From Bdellovibrio sp. ZAP7 (GTDB taxonomy: Bacteria; Bdellovibrionota; Bdellovibrionia; Bdellovibrionales; Bdellovibrionaceae), in contig NZ_CP030082.1 of the NCBI RefSeq assembly GCF_006874645.1, positions 3,100,001-3,164,000 on the forward strand: a stretch of 64,000 nucleotides of DNA. The letters are read 5' to 3'. Of the stretch, positions 17,694 to 27,385 are shown piece by piece; within the stretch, counting starts at the first letter, position 1, and each line of letters begins with the position of its first letter. The translations under genes were made by a program, and so were the position numbers. The notes under the pieces were generated by a model. The model searched no databases. It was not told where the DNA came from and was given only the letters and a program-made list of their open reading frames with translations.

Positions 17694-17869
17694 AAGTAGT
17701 TAATTCGCTTTTGTATTGTCAGGCGAAGGATTCGACTGGGGAGAAATGTAAACTCGGATGGAACTATTTTTTGAGAAATATTCAACGCACATGAGATGCC
17801 GCAAATATTCTCCATGAACTAGCCCGTATCTACTGCTAAGGCCGAAGAACTCGCAGCTACCGCGTACTA

Positions 17870-18778
17870 CTACTCAACCTTCTCAACCACGGCGAAATAC
17901 AGCGGGCCGAAACCACACCGATCTGGCATGTATGCTACGCCGAATTCGGTGGCTTCACCACCGACGCCCAATTCTGCAGGCAAAAGTTTAACTTCGCCTT
18001 TTTTCTTTTTTAATAGTTTGCGAATCACTTCGTCATTTTCGGTAGGACTGATAGAGCAAGTTGAATACACGATGCGACCGCCAGGTTTTACGGCCAACAA
18101 CGCCGCACTCAACAAAGAATACTGACGAGTTGCCAAATGCTCTGTGCGACGTGGACTCCATTCGTCCTGGGCTTTGGGATTTTCCAAAATATGGCGTTCA
18201 CCGGAACAAGGAGCATCCAACAAAACGCGATCAAAACTGTTTGGCTCTTTCAAACCGAATTGCACACCGTCTTTACCAGTGACCCACACACGATCACGCA
18301 CCTGTCGGGGCACATATTGTTGAATAACTTTTTTCAAACGCTCGCGACGTTCTGGCGAAAGGTCGTTACAAAAGATTTCGCCTTCTTCTGCAATGGCTTC
18401 AATCATGATCAAACTTTTTCCACCCGGAGCCGCACACATATCCAGCAGGCGATCACCAGGCTGAGCATCCAGGGCGCGAGCCACCATGACACTGGCCGGG
18501 TCCATCACATAGGTATCCAGCAATTCATCAGAACGACGCTCAGGATGACTGCCCTCGCCCGCAGGAATCCAAAAACATCCCGGAAGCCGTTCCTTTGTTT
18601 CAAAACTTTTCCAACGAGTTGCGGTGTCATCTTGCTTCCCAAGATTATTGACGCGTGCCACTTGCTGTTCAGAATTTTGTAATGCCGCAAAAAGTGTGGA
18701 CCAACGGTCACCATAAACTTTTTGGAAATGCAGATAAAAAGGATGTGTGGTTTGCATAGAGTTCGTTTTATAGGGCAT
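17870..18778 (-). CDS. rRNA (cytosine-5) methyltransferase, NOL1/NOP2/NSUN family
   Basis: A 302-aa protein. LLDMCAAPGGKSLIM is the SAM-binding motif of the RsmB/NSUN group, LLDAPCSGERHI contains the motif IV Cys, and YSTCSISPTENDEVI carries the motif VI catalytic Cys. The lack of an N-terminal NusB-like domain and the overall size are closer to NSUN3/4 or RsmF-core proteins than to full RsmB. The open frame extends upstream to 18952, but GAGG lies 5-6 nt before the ATG at 18778. An ATG at 18757 is the alternative. It probably modifies 16S or 23S rRNA. Confidence 0.85.
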   Translation of the reverse strand: MPYKTNSMQTTHPFYLHFQKVYGDRWSTLFAALQNSEQQVARVNNLGKQDDTATRWKSFETKERLPGCFWIPAGEGSHPERRSDELLDTYVMDPASVMVARALDAQPGDRLLDMCAAPGGKSLIMIEAIAEEGEIFCNDLSPERRERLKKVIQQYVPRQVRDRVWVTGKDGVQFGLKEPNSFDRVLLDAPCSGERHILENPKAQDEWSPRRTEHLATRQYSLLSAALLAVKPGGRIVYSTCSISPTENDEVIRKLLKKKKGEVKLLPAELGVGGEATEFGVAYMPDRCGFGPLYFAVVEKVE

Positions 18779-18902
18779 TTTTCCCTCTGCGTCATCGGAA
18801 AAGTGTCTAAATGACTCCGATTTGGTTAGGCACGCTATTCGCATTAGTGATTGCTGGAACGAAGAAATCGTCATAACGACACCACTAACAAAGGAAAAGT
18901 TC

Positions 18903-19505
18903 ATGAATAAATTTATGCTATCCCTGATCGCACTTTGCGCGTTTGCACACACTGCTCACGCTAATGATTTTGATGGTTATCAATCTGAAGAATCTGCTTA
19001 CAGCCAAGAATCTGAAATGAGCCAAGACGAAGCGGCGATGATGTCTGATGACGTAGCAGCTTACGGTCGTGGTGGCGGCCGTGGTGATGGTCGCGGCCCC
19101 GGTCGCGGCGGCCCAGGTTGGGGTCGTCCTGATTACGGCCCAGGTCATGGTGGCCCTCGCCCTCGTCCCTATCCTCCAGGACATGGCGGCCCAGGTCACG
19201 GGGGCCCAGGTTATCCTCCTCCAGGTCACGGCGGTCCCGGTCATGGCGGCCCAGGTTACCCTCATCCAGGCCCTGGTTACCCACCACCTCCACCGCACCA
19301 ACCAAGCGTTGAGTATGTTACTTGTGAATCTTACGGCAACCGCTACAACACGTGCTACGTGAACCCATACGGTATCCGCAGAGTTTACTTGGCGAGACAA
19401 ATCTCCAACACTCGTTGCGACGCTAACAGAACTTTCGGTCTTTCTGGAAACTACATCTGGGTTGATCGTGGTTGCCGCGGAGTCTTCGCAGTCGAGCGCT
19501 ACTAA
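18903..19505 (+). CDS. Secreted Gly/Pro-rich protein with C-terminal DUF3011 domain
   Basis: A 200-aa protein with a signal peptide (1-20, AHA before NDFD). Residues about 50-135 are Gly/Pro/His/Arg-rich, with tandem units such as PGHGGPGHGG, visible at DNA level as repeated GGCCCAGGTCA-type stretches. The C-terminal part (VTCESYGNRYNTC, RVYLARQISNTRC, YIWVDRGCRGVF) is the DUF3011 pattern with paired cysteines. It is exported; the low-complexity part may be surface-exposed or a spacer. AAAGGAAAAG precedes the ATG and a strong terminator follows. The function of DUF3011 is unknown. Confidence 0.85.
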   Translation: MNKFMLSLIALCAFAHTAHANDFDGYQSEESAYSQESEMSQDEAAMMSDDVAAYGRGGGRGDGRGPGRGGPGWGRPDYGPGHGGPRPRPYPPGHGGPGHGGPGYPPPGHGGPGHGGPGYPHPGPGYPPPPPHQPSVEYVTCESYGNRYNTCYVNPYGIRRVYLARQISNTRCDANRTFGLSGNYIWVDRGCRGVFAVERY

Positions 19506-19565
19506 TTATTCAAAATTTCCAAGGATAGTGTTCCCCACAATACTAGTCCCTGTGAAAATTCAAAT

Positions 19566-19596
19566 AAAAGCCCCGTGCCAAAACACGGGGCTTTTT
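19566..19596 (+). terminator. Terminator after the DUF3011 gene
   Basis: The stem GCCCCGTG/CACGGGGC has a 6-nt loop, extended by A4/T5 pairing and followed by T-rich DNA. Confidence 0.9.
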
Positions 19597-19722
19597 ACTT
19601 TTATTGCCACACTTGCATTAAACTTCTGACATCATATTTGCCAAATTACGTGACCTTCATTACGTTAGAATCCATCACGGCTCTGGAGTATAAATTTGTG
19701 CGGATATGAATTGGGAATGAAA

Positions 19723-22098
19723 ATGTCCCACACTTATAATCAAGATCTTGTAGCCTTGTCGGTTTTGATTGCGACAGTGGGCGCCTATGTTGCCCTCAAC
19801 ATTGTACTTCGCATAAAAGAATCTTTAGGAAAAAATAATCGCCTCTGGTTACTGGGCGGAGCCGTTGCGATGGGCCTGGGAATTTGGAGTATGCATTTCG
19901 TCGGCATGCTCGCGATGCAAATGCCAGGAATAGCGATTGGCTATGATCTGCCTCTTTCGATTATTTCTCTATTCGTTGCGATTGGTGCTTCGTTAGTTGC
20001 GTTCTATATCGTCAGTCGAGTTCAAGTTTCTCTTATGGGTGTGATCTTTGGTGGAATCTCCATGGCCGTGGCGATCTCCGGAATGCACTATATTGGAATG
20101 GCCTCGATGCGGATGGCGGCGCGAATTGAATGGCACTGGGATCTGGTTGCCCTTTCTGTCTTCATCGCGGCTTTTGCATCGTTTGCAGCACTTGGGGTTT
20201 CTTTACTTTTTAGAACCACAAAACGAGTGACTCTATTGCATATTCTCTCAAGTCTTTTAATGGGAGCCGCCGTCTCCGGTATGCACTATGTTGGTATGTT
20301 CGCCGCGGACTTTATTCACGAAGAACAACCACTTCCCCCTCACCAAGGAATGGTTTTAGGAACGCAGACTGTTGCTTATGTTGTGACTGCCACCACGTTC
20401 ATGATTTTGCTTGTAGCGTTGATTGCCTCAGGCTTTGCCCGGGTTCTGATTCGTCGTTCGAATGAAGCTAAAGACGCCATCAACAGCCGGGATATCCTTT
20501 TGAAAGAAGCGCAGGAACTTGCCCACCTGGGAAGCTGGGAAAGATCGATCCATGGCACTGAGGTCAGCATATCTGAAGAAATGTATAACATTTATGGTCT
20601 TGATAAAAACACTCACGTCACAGCTGAATTGCTTTTAAGCTATACGGACGCTGTCAACCGCGAAAAAATCAGAACGGCCCTCGAGAGCGCCATTACAACC
20701 AAGTCTCCGCATAATTTTGATCATGTGATTCGCCTTAACGATGGGACGACAAAATACGTTCAAACCCGTGTTCAGGTCGCTTTGGATGATCAAGGTGAAG
20801 TTGTAAAAATATTCGGCACGACCCAGGATATTTCCGACCTGAAGACCATTGAAAATGAACTTCTGAAAACTCAGGCGGAATTAGAATCCCGGGTTCAAGA
20901 AAGAACTGCGGATCTGGAACAAGCTCTGATCCGCGAGAAGAAAGCTAAAGAAATCGCCGAAGAAGCGACAAAAGCTAAAACGACTTTCCTGGCAAACATG
21001 AGCCATGAGATTCGCACTCCTATGAATGCGATTTTAGGATTTGCAGAATTATTAAGTTCCGAAGATCTAACCACGGAACAAGAAGAATACTTAAATCGCA
21101 TCCAAGCGAATGGTGAACTTTTACTGCGAATCATTGATGATATTCTTGATTTAACAAAGTTTGAAGCGGGCAAAATGCCCATTGAAAAAAGCTTGTTGTC
21201 TTATACTGAGCTGGTGAACGAAGTCGTTAGTTCACTGTCATTGATGGCACTAAAAAAACATATCAAAATCGAAGTCGAAAAAACCAGCCAGATGCCCGAC
21301 AACATTTACTCAGATCCCGTGCGCTTGCGTCAGATCCTTGTGAATCTGATTGGAAATGCCGTGAAGTTTTCGAATAAAGGTCCGATAAAAATCAGAATTT
21401 ATTCCCAAAAACTCGAAGGTAAAACTCTGATTTCTACAGAGGTGCAGGATTTTGGTATCGGGATTTCCGAAGAAGGTCAGCGTCAGATCTTTCAAGCTTT
21501 CGGACAGGCTGACACCTCCATCATCCGAAAATTCGGGGGCACGGGACTCGGATTGGTTTTATCTCGTCATTTTGCTCGTGCTTTGGGCGGCAACTTATCG
21601 CTTCTTGAAAGCAAGGAAGACGTCGGAAGCACCTTCCTATTCACCATAACTTCTTCTGACGAAGAGCAAGCCAAGGCAACAGCGCCAAACAAAGCGCTGG
21701 CACCTCAAGCCCCTGTGAGCTTGGCGGATTTTGAGGGGAAAACTATCAAAGTCTTGTTGGCCGAGGATTTAAAGGATAACCAAATTTTAATTGGAATTTA
21801 TCTTCGCTCAAAACATTTCATCGTTTCTTACGCCAACGATGGTTTTGAAGCTGTGAAAATGGCGACCGAAAATGATTACGATATCATCTTGATGGACGTG
21901 CAAATGCCAGGAATGGACGGCCTGCAAGCGACCAGAACTCTGAGAGCTCAAGGATATAAAAAGCCCATCATCGCACTGACCGCCCATGCCCTGCGCGAAG
22001 AAGTAAAAAAGTCCCTAGACGCGGGCTGCGACGCCCACCTGACTAAACCGATCAATCGCCCCGATCTTCTCGGAGCAATTAAAACTTTTGTTTCTTGA
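19723..22098 (+). CDS. MHYT-domain hybrid sensor histidine kinase
   Basis: A 791-aa multidomain sensor. The N terminus is an MHYT membrane sensor of about seven helices with three M-H-x-x-G-M repeats ([33 protein letters not shown]), proposed in the family to bind copper and sense gases. A PAS-like domain follows (about 265-370), then a coiled coil, HisKA with [16 protein letters not shown] (His phospho-acceptor), HATPase with [10 protein letters not shown], and a C-terminal receiver with [12 protein letters not shown] (Asp acceptor) and LTKPI. The output partner is not adjacent. GGGA 6 nt upstream supports ATG 19723; an ATG at 19717 and a TTG at 19696 are alternatives. Confidence 0.9.
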   Translation: MSHTYNQDLVALSVLIATVGAYVALNIVLRIKESLGKNNRLWLLGGAVAMGLGIWSMHFVGMLAMQMPGIAIGYDLPLSIISLFVAIGASLVAFYIVSRVQVSLMGVIFGGISMAVAISGMHYIGMASMRMAARIEWHWDLVALSVFIAAFASFAALGVSLLFRTTKRVTLLHILSSLLMGAAVSGMHYVGMFAADFIHEEQPLPPHQGMVLGTQTVAYVVTATTFMILLVALIASGFARVLIRRSNEAKDAINSRDILLKEAQELAHLGSWERSIHGTEVSISEEMYNIYGLDKNTHVTAELLLSYTDAVNREKIRTALESAITTKSPHNFDHVIRLNDGTTKYVQTRVQVALDDQGEVVKIFGTTQDISDLKTIENELLKTQAELESRVQERTADLEQALIREKKAKEIAEEATKAKTTFLANMSHEIRTPMNAILGFAELLSSEDLTTEQEEYLNRIQANGELLLRIIDDILDLTKFEAGKMPIEKSLLSYTELVNEVVSSLSLMALKKHIKIEVEKTSQMPDNIYSDPVRLRQILVNLIGNAVKFSNKGPIKIRIYSQKLEGKTLISTEVQDFGIGISEEGQRQIFQAFGQADTSIIRKFGGTGLGLVLSRHFARALGGNLSLLESKEDVGSTFLFTITSSDEEQAKATAPNKALAPQAPVSLADFEGKTIKVLLAEDLKDNQILIGIYLRSKHFIVSYANDGFEAVKMATENDYDIILMDVQMPGMDGLQATRTLRAQGYKKPIIALTAHALREEVKKSLDAGCDAHLTKPINRPDLLGAIKTFVS

Positions 22099-22160
22099 AA
22101 GGTCACCCCTTAGGGCTATATTTAAACATTCCCCGCCCCCCATACCCATACTCCGTTAAG

Positions 22161-22342
22161 AGCGCTCAAAAAGGTACAAATGCAAGGCGGAGATGCGAAC
22201 CGTAGCGCAGGCGTGCCCCAGGCACGTCGAAGCGAGGACTCGCACCGATAGAAATCGCAGGAAGCGATTTCTACGCGACAGCCCGAAGGGGTTGGGGCAG
22301 GAGCCCCAACCACAACGCAGCAGTTGTGCCTTTTTCAGCGCT
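22161..22342. repeat. Long inverted-repeat element 1 with internal hairpins
   Basis: The 19-nt arms at 22161-22179 and 22324-22342 are inverted copies with two mismatches. Inside are three perfect hairpins: CGTGCC/GGCACG (22212-22226), GAAATCGC/GCGATTTC (22251-22271) and GGTTGGGGC/GCCCCAACC (22290-22311). The element lies between two convergent genes and its right arm ends 1 nt before the PhoR stop. It may be a MITE-like element, a structured RNA or a terminator for both genes. It shares architecture, but not sequence, with the elements at 42213 and 50152. Confidence 0.7.
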
Positions 22343-22343
22343 A

Positions 22344-23780
22344 TTACTTAATTGGGAAGGCGCAGATGAACTCTGTGCCTACATCTAATTGGGATTTTAC
22401 CGCGACGGTGCCGCCGTGGCTTTGCATGATGTGCTTAACAATCGCTAGGCCCAAACCTGTGCCACCGGCGTCTCTTGTGCGACCTTTATCGATGCGATAG
22501 AAGCGTTCAAACAAGCGATCCAAATGTTCAGATGGGATACCTGGGCCGTCGTCGATCACGCGCAAGATAATGTATTCTTTGATGTCGCGTTCCCAACGGA
22601 TTTGCACAGTCTTATTGTTTGGAATGAACTTCACCGCGTTTGATACGAGGTTGCGCAGGACTTGTTCCACTTTACGCGAATCCGCTTTGAACGGAGGAAC
22701 TTCGCCCACCACACGGATGGCGATGCTTTTTTCGGCGGCCAGGACGGCCATTTCAGAAACCACGTGTTCTGAAATTTGCAGAGGATGAATCAATTCTAAT
22801 TTCAATTCTGAATTTGAAGATTCCATGGACGTCAACGACAACAAGTCATTCACCAAATCCATCAAGCGATCAATGTTGCGAGAAACGATATTGATGAACT
22901 TACCGGCCTGCTCCGTTTGGCCGTTGTTGATGTCTTCTTTCAAAGTATCAACATAACCTTTGATTGATGTCAGTGGTGTGCGCAATTCGTGAGAAGCATT
23001 ACCGACGAATTCGATGCGGATTTGCTCGGCACGTTTCAGCTCCGTGATATCATGGAAAATACCCACGATACCGTAAACCTCGCGGGTCTTCTCGTTGCGG
23101 ATCGGATTGACCGATACCGAGAAAAAGCGCGGTTGGTTGTCGATCAGGGTTGGCAATTTCACTGTGAAGCGTGTGCCCTTACCTGTTTTGATCGTCGTCG
23201 CAAAACCTTCCAGAACATCAGATGAGCGAATCGCATCTTTCAGGCGCAGATTTTCAGTGGAAAGCTGCGGACCTTTCAAAAACTGCGCCGCAAACTGAGA
23301 ATTGAAATAAAGAATTTTTTCATCAAGGCTGACGCTAACCAAGCCTTCCGACACAGAACTCATGAAAGCCTGGGACTCCTCCTGCGCTTGCAGGAAGTTC
23401 GCCTTACGACGTTTCATCTTTTTATGGATTTTATCCAAAGCGACTTCAAGCTCTGACAGGTCATCCGCATCGTCATCCAAAAGATCATCGGCATCTGATG
23501 CCGAAAAGATCTCGCCATAAGCGCGCTTGTTGGAAATACGCAAAGCTTTCAAAATAACTTTATGAATTGGACGAACAAAACGGAACGCGATGATCAAAGA
23601 TACCAAAAGACTGAACATGAAAAAGTTCAGCAGGAAGTCCGTGTACACGAAATCAGCCATGCGATGTTGCGAATCCAAAGAAGCCGCAATAACGAAGGCC
23701 AAGATATTAAAAACAACGACTTGAAAGAAAAATAACTTCCAGAAAAGACGTGACGGAAAACGGATGAAACTCTTCATCAT
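22344..23780 (-). CDS. phoR: Phosphate-type sensor histidine kinase PhoR
   Basis: A 478-aa kinase. Two N-terminal membrane helices (about 10-35 and 45-65) are followed by an acidic linker, a PAS domain (about 130-230), HisKA with FVGNASHELRTPLTSIKG (His acceptor) and HATPase with NLVSNAVKF and GGTGLGLAIVKH. The architecture and the 4-nt overlap with the upstream PhoB-like regulator, behind phoU, support PhoR. It senses phosphate status through PhoU and, in other species, the Pst transporter, which is not in this window. Confidence 0.88.
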   Translation of the reverse strand: MMKSFIRFPSRLFWKLFFFQVVVFNILAFVIAASLDSQHRMADFVYTDFLLNFFMFSLLVSLIIAFRFVRPIHKVILKALRISNKRAYGEIFSASDADDLLDDDADDLSELEVALDKIHKKMKRRKANFLQAQEESQAFMSSVSEGLVSVSLDEKILYFNSQFAAQFLKGPQLSTENLRLKDAIRSSDVLEGFATTIKTGKGTRFTVKLPTLIDNQPRFFSVSVNPIRNEKTREVYGIVGIFHDITELKRAEQIRIEFVGNASHELRTPLTSIKGYVDTLKEDINNGQTEQAGKFINIVSRNIDRLMDLVNDLLSLTSMESSNSELKLELIHPLQISEHVVSEMAVLAAEKSIAIRVVGEVPPFKADSRKVEQVLRNLVSNAVKFIPNNKTVQIRWERDIKEYIILRVIDDGPGIPSEHLDRLFERFYRIDKGRTRDAGGTGLGLAIVKHIMQSHGGTVAVKSQLDVGTEFICAFPIK

Positions 23781-24502
23781 GCCTGTTCCATTTTCACCCG
23801 GTAGCCCACGCCACGGATGGTTTCAATGCGATCGCCCCATTCGCCTAATTTTTTACGAAGTCCAAAGACGTGAGTGTCAATCGTACGACCAACAACACTG
23901 ATGCCCTCGCCCTGAATGTTTTCAATCAGCTTTTCACGAGTCAAAACCACGCCATGATTTTGCACCAATGTACCTAATAGTTTGAATTCAGACGGCGTCA
24001 AATGCAGAGGCTCATTTTTATAAGAGATCTCGTAGGTTTTAAAATTCATTTTCAAACCGTGGATGTTGATTTCGCTGTCATCTTTGATGACTTCGTCAGC
24101 CTTAGGACTTGCACGACGAAGCAATGCCTTTGCACGCGCAATCAAAACGGAAGGATTGAAAGGTTTCGTCAAATAGTCGTCAGCGCCGCGCTCAAGACCC
24201 ATAACGATATCTTGAGGCTCGGTTTTCGCTGTCACCATAAGAATAGAGGCGTTTTGATTTTTAGCTTTAATACGATCCAGGATGTCGACACCGTGAAGTC
24301 CTGGAAGCATCCAATCCAACACGAATAATTGGTAGTTTTTGGCATTCATTTCAGCGAGGGCTTCTTCGGCAGAGGCACATTCAGTCACGCGGTAACCTTG
24401 ACGTAGCAAATGCAAAGCCATCAGTTCGCGGATCTCTTGTTCGTCCTCAACCACCATCACCTGAATTGAATTTTCAGCCAAACTTGCCCCCATGTCGAAC
24501 AT
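23777..24502 (-). CDS. phoB: PhoB-type response regulator
   Basis: A 241-aa OmpR/PhoB-class regulator. The receiver has VVEDEQE, LFVLDWMLPGLHGVD (Asp acceptor) and the conserved Thr and Lys (MVTAKTE, YLTKPF). The C-terminal winged helix has LTPSEFKLLGTLVQNHGVVLTREKL (part) and RTIDTHVFGLRKKLG, the DNA-binding helix. It would bind Pho boxes such as the one at 25216-25233. The start overlaps phoU by 29 nt; ATG 24493 is an alternative. phoR overlaps its stop by 4 nt. Confidence 0.9.
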   Translation of the reverse strand: MFDMGASLAENSIQVMVVEDEQEIRELMALHLLRQGYRVTECASAEEALAEMNAKNYQLFVLDWMLPGLHGVDILDRIKAKNQNASILMVTAKTEPQDIVMGLERGADDYLTKPFNPSVLIARAKALLRRASPKADEVIKDDSEINIHGLKMNFKTYEISYKNEPLHLTPSEFKLLGTLVQNHGVVLTREKLIENIQGEGISVVGRTIDTHVFGLRKKLGEWGDRIETIRGVGYRVKMEQA

Positions 24503-25139
24503 CTTTCCCGGTAAATGCGAAGATCACGTCTTCCGCAATATTAGTCGCATGGTCACCCAGGCGTTCCAAATTACGTGCGATCAAAATAAAATCCATGCTT
24601 GCTTCAACGTCGTCTGGATTGCTTTTCATGTGTTTAATAGCGTCGTTGAAAACTTTATTTTTCAACGTGTCGATCTCATCATCCATCAGCAAAATGTTTT
24701 TTGCTTCGACAGCGTCACCACGAACAAAACAATCCAAAGAACCCTTCACCATGCGACCTGCGATTTCAGACATTTTCTGAATATCACCGGTTTGCGCCTG
24801 GATGGGTTTACGACCCAAATAATCTTTACCGGAATAAGAGATATTCACAGTCTGGTCACCCATGCGCTCAAGGTCGTTGTTGATTTTCAAAACAGAGATA
24901 ATCAAACGAAGATCTTTTGCCACCGGGCCTTGTTTTGCCAGGATGTGCATGCAGTGATTATCAACGCGAATGTGATCTTCGTTGATGCGCTTTTCGATTT
25001 CATGAACTTCTTGAAAAGCATTCACATCACGGGAAAGCAAAGCGGCTGTGACTTGAGAGAGGGCTTTTTCAACATGACCACCCATTACCAAAATCATTTT
25101 CTTAAGGTCTTCAAGTTGAGTGTCGATGGCACGTTCCAT
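24474..25139 (-). CDS. phoU: Phosphate signalling protein PhoU
   Basis: A 221-aa all-helical protein made of two PhoU repeats. MERAIDTQLEDLKKMILVMG at the start and the acidic E/D-x-x-x-D motifs (DNDLERMGDQTVNI and RNLERLGDHATNIAED) that bind metal are typical. PhoU links the Pst transporter to PhoR. The frame is open further upstream, but GGGGA lies 7 nt before ATG 25139 and the family start matches. It is first in the phoU-phoB-phoR operon, with a Pho box 77 nt upstream. Confidence 0.95.
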   Translation of the reverse strand: MERAIDTQLEDLKKMILVMGGHVEKALSQVTAALLSRDVNAFQEVHEIEKRINEDHIRVDNHCMHILAKQGPVAKDLRLIISVLKINNDLERMGDQTVNISYSGKDYLGRKPIQAQTGDIQKMSEIAGRMVKGSLDCFVRGDAVEAKNILLMDDEIDTLKNKVFNDAIKHMKSNPDDVEASMDFILIARNLERLGDHATNIAEDVIFAFTGKDVRHGGKFG

Positions 25140-25215
25140 ACGTATTCCCCGTTTGTTGGTTGTATAAAGGTTTTCAGAGTAAAAGACACCGCTTAACACG
25201 GCTCTCAAAGCAAAA

Positions 25216-25233
25216 CTAACAGAATCTTAACAG
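25216..25233 (-). promoter_or_regulatory. Pho box (PhoB operator) upstream of phoU
   Basis: Read on the minus strand the site is CTGTTAAGATTCTGTTAG: two CTGTTA(A/G) heptamers separated by 4 nt, giving the 11-bp period of PhoB sites (E. coli consensus CTGTCAT-N4-CTGTCAT). It lies 77 nt before the phoU ATG and downstream of the porin gene. It implies that phosphate starvation induces phoU-phoB-phoR through PhoB itself. Confidence 0.7.
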
Positions 25234-25255
25234 ATCACGAAGTCGCCCTGGTCCC

Positions 25256-26314
25256 TTAGAATAGGACTTGGGCGGCTAGCTCTACTTTAGAGGCATCGCG
25301 GATGCCTTTTCCATAGTTATCAGCATACCACGTGTGATCCACAGCCAAAGCAGTTTTTACATCTTCAGTGACTTGGTAAGCAAAAGACACGATTCCCGTT
25401 TGAAGGTTTTTATCAGGCTCTCCCACCGCGGCGTCCAAATAATCATAGCGAAGCATCACTTCAGATTGAGGGCCCACACCGAAAATCGTGAAGGCGCTGC
25501 CACCAAATCCATGAACTGCTTGCCCCGCCAAGCTTACGACATCGACACCGTCGGCCATTTTGCCGTCCGTGATGGCCCCTGCCGGATCATGCGTGTCCAA
25601 AAGCTCGATGCCGATTTTAGTTTTGCTGTCTTCAGGTTTGTAAAGGAATGAGGCCTGAATACGTTCTTTCGCCGCAACTTCATCCCCATATTGTTCGTAA
25701 GTTCCGTGGATGTATTGCAATGTGATGGCAAACGGATTCCAGCTTGTAAAACGCAGGAACAACGCGCCCTCTTTGTGAGGTCCCGCTGAATCCTGATCGC
25801 GCCCTTCACCGTTTACAACTGACAAAGACCACTCCCCCAAATCCCCAGGGAGTTCAGACATAAAACCCGCCCCCAGGTCCGAATAAGTCTCGTACTTCCA
25901 TTTTTCTGTCAGACCGTAGGCAGTTTCACCCAAAAAACGATAATTCACGTCTTCGTACTGAGCTTCCAACCACGGTTGCGGCACCACACCCATGCGCAGA
26001 GCAGATACACCTTCAAAAATGCTGACTAAGTCCAAGTAGGCTTCACGGGTATTGACCATGAAACTTTCTGAAGTTTCACTGCGCTTTTGTGCGCCTTCAA
26101 ATGAGACATACAAAAGATTGCCCTCTTTCAAAGGCACACTGAAATTCAAAAGCAACGAAGGAACGCGAAATTCACTCTCACCCGCCTCGCCTGTCGGCAG
26201 CAAATGAACCAAGGCATTCAGGTCAGCCTCCCCGGAAATTTCTATATCCGTCAAAGCCCAAGCTTGCCCACAAACAAAAATACTCAACAAGGTGATAAAA
26301 AATGATTTTTTCAT
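25256..26314 (-). CDS. Outer-membrane porin-like beta-barrel
   Basis: A 352-aa protein with a signal peptide (1-20, AWA before LTDIE). The mature part has alternating aromatic/hydrophobic strands (SLLLNFSVPL, ITLQYIHGTY, VMLRYDYLD) and ends in VELAAQVLF, with the terminal aromatic Phe expected for BAM-assembled porins. The placement between phoU and ppx suggests a phosphate or anion porin, but this is inference. The start at 26314 was chosen because the signal peptide begins there; no strong ribosome-binding site is seen. It shares a 51-nt divergent promoter region with ppx. Confidence 0.75.
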   Translation of the reverse strand: MKKSFFITLLSIFVCGQAWALTDIEISGEADLNALVHLLPTGEAGESEFRVPSLLLNFSVPLKEGNLLYVSFEGAQKRSETSESFMVNTREAYLDLVSIFEGVSALRMGVVPQPWLEAQYEDVNYRFLGETAYGLTEKWKYETYSDLGAGFMSELPGDLGEWSLSVVNGEGRDQDSAGPHKEGALFLRFTSWNPFAITLQYIHGTYEQYGDEVAAKERIQASFLYKPEDSKTKIGIELLDTHDPAGAITDGKMADGVDVVSLAGQAVHGFGGSAFTIFGVGPQSEVMLRYDYLDAAVGEPDKNLQTGIVSFAYQVTEDVKTALAVDHTWYADNYGKGIRDASKVELAAQVLF

Positions 26315-26365
26315 GTCTATGATGCTCGCATTTTTATATACTATTGCCAAAGGAGAACTTTAGCC

Positions 26366-27277
26366 GTGTCACGTCGAGTTTCAGCCATCGATATCGGGTC
26401 CAACGCCATTCGTATGATGGTCGCTGATATCAATGAAACAGCCCCCTTTATCCGTGTAAATAAAAAGCAGCGAGCTCCGGTTCGCCTGGGGCACGATGTA
26501 TTTACGACGGGCACGATCACTCCTGAAACCATGGAAATCGCCAAAGCCACCTTTCGTCGTTTTGCTGAAACCAACGCAAAGCTGAAAGTCGAAAAATGCC
26601 GTGCTGTCGCGACCAGCGCCTGCCGCGAAGCCAAGAATAAAAAAGAGTTTCTGGAAACCATTAAGAAAGTTTCCGGAATCGATATCGAGATCATCGATGG
26701 CACCGAAGAAGGCCGCCTGATCCATCTTGCCGTCCGCAAAGAAGTCCAATTGGATAGCAAAAAAACCATGCTGATTGATATCGGTGGCGGCAGTGTTGAG
26801 GTGACTTTTTCTAAAGGCGGCAAGCTTTTAGCAACCAAGTCTTTCCCGATGGGTACGGTTCGGGTTTTAGAAAACTTAAGCAAACGCCGCATGAACGAAA
26901 GCCATTTAAGTATTATAATGGGAGAGTTTTTGTCAGACCTGGGACCCCACATTTATCCCAACACTGAGAATGATCCTGTGGATTTCGCGATTGGGACCGG
27001 TGGTAACCTGGAGTGCATGGCGGAGCTTAAAGTTCGCTTACTTAAAAAGACTCCCAATACATTTGTAACTCTTTCAGAACTTGCAGAAATCATCGCTCGC
27101 CTGAAAGCCATGTCGATTAAAGACCGCATCGATAAACTCGAGCTGCGACCTGACCGCGCCGACGTGATTATGCCCGCCTCCATGCTGGTGGAAACCATCA
27201 TGCGCCAAGCAGAGGTGGAAAAAATCGTTATCCCCGCGGTTGGCCTCCGTGATGGCCTTATTTGGTCGATGGTTTAA
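26366..27277 (+). CDS. ppx: Ppx/GppA exopolyphosphatase
   Basis: A 303-aa protein of the ASKHA fold. Phosphate 1 loop AIDIGSNAIRMMVADI at residues 6-21, EEGRLIHLAV, phosphate 2 loop MLIDIGGGSVEVTF at about 135-148, and GTGGNLECMAEL define Ppx/GppA. It removes terminal phosphate from polyphosphate or converts pppGpp to ppGpp. It is the short two-domain type, lacking the C-terminal HD-like half of E. coli Ppx. The start is GTG with AGGAG about 10 nt upstream. It stands near ppk and phoU, forming a polyphosphate gene group. Confidence 0.9.
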   Translation: MSRRVSAIDIGSNAIRMMVADINETAPFIRVNKKQRAPVRLGHDVFTTGTITPETMEIAKATFRRFAETNAKLKVEKCRAVATSACREAKNKKEFLETIKKVSGIDIEIIDGTEEGRLIHLAVRKEVQLDSKKTMLIDIGGGSVEVTFSKGGKLLATKSFPMGTVRVLENLSKRRMNESHLSIIMGEFLSDLGPHIYPNTENDPVDFAIGTGGNLECMAELKVRLLKKTPNTFVTLSELAEIIARLKAMSIKDRIDKLELRPDRADVIMPASMLVETIMRQAEVEKIVIPAVGLRDGLIWSMV

Positions 27278-27385
27278 GACTTTCAAAATTTAGAACATAA
27301 CCTTCCAAAACATCTAATTTTCATTTGTCGCTCAGCGCGATAGATCCCTTTTCAACGAAACTAACTAACTTGAATCGGAGATCAC

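Noticed and set aside
17694-17869. AT-rich near-inverted repeat (GAGAAATATTC and GAATATTTGCGG) after the RAYT gene
   Set aside because: Pairing is short and imperfect, and not comparable with the three long elements.
18918-19400. Long open frames opposite and within the DUF3011 gene
   Set aside because: They are by-products of the Gly/Pro-rich repeat codons; only the plus frame has a signal peptide and a domain.
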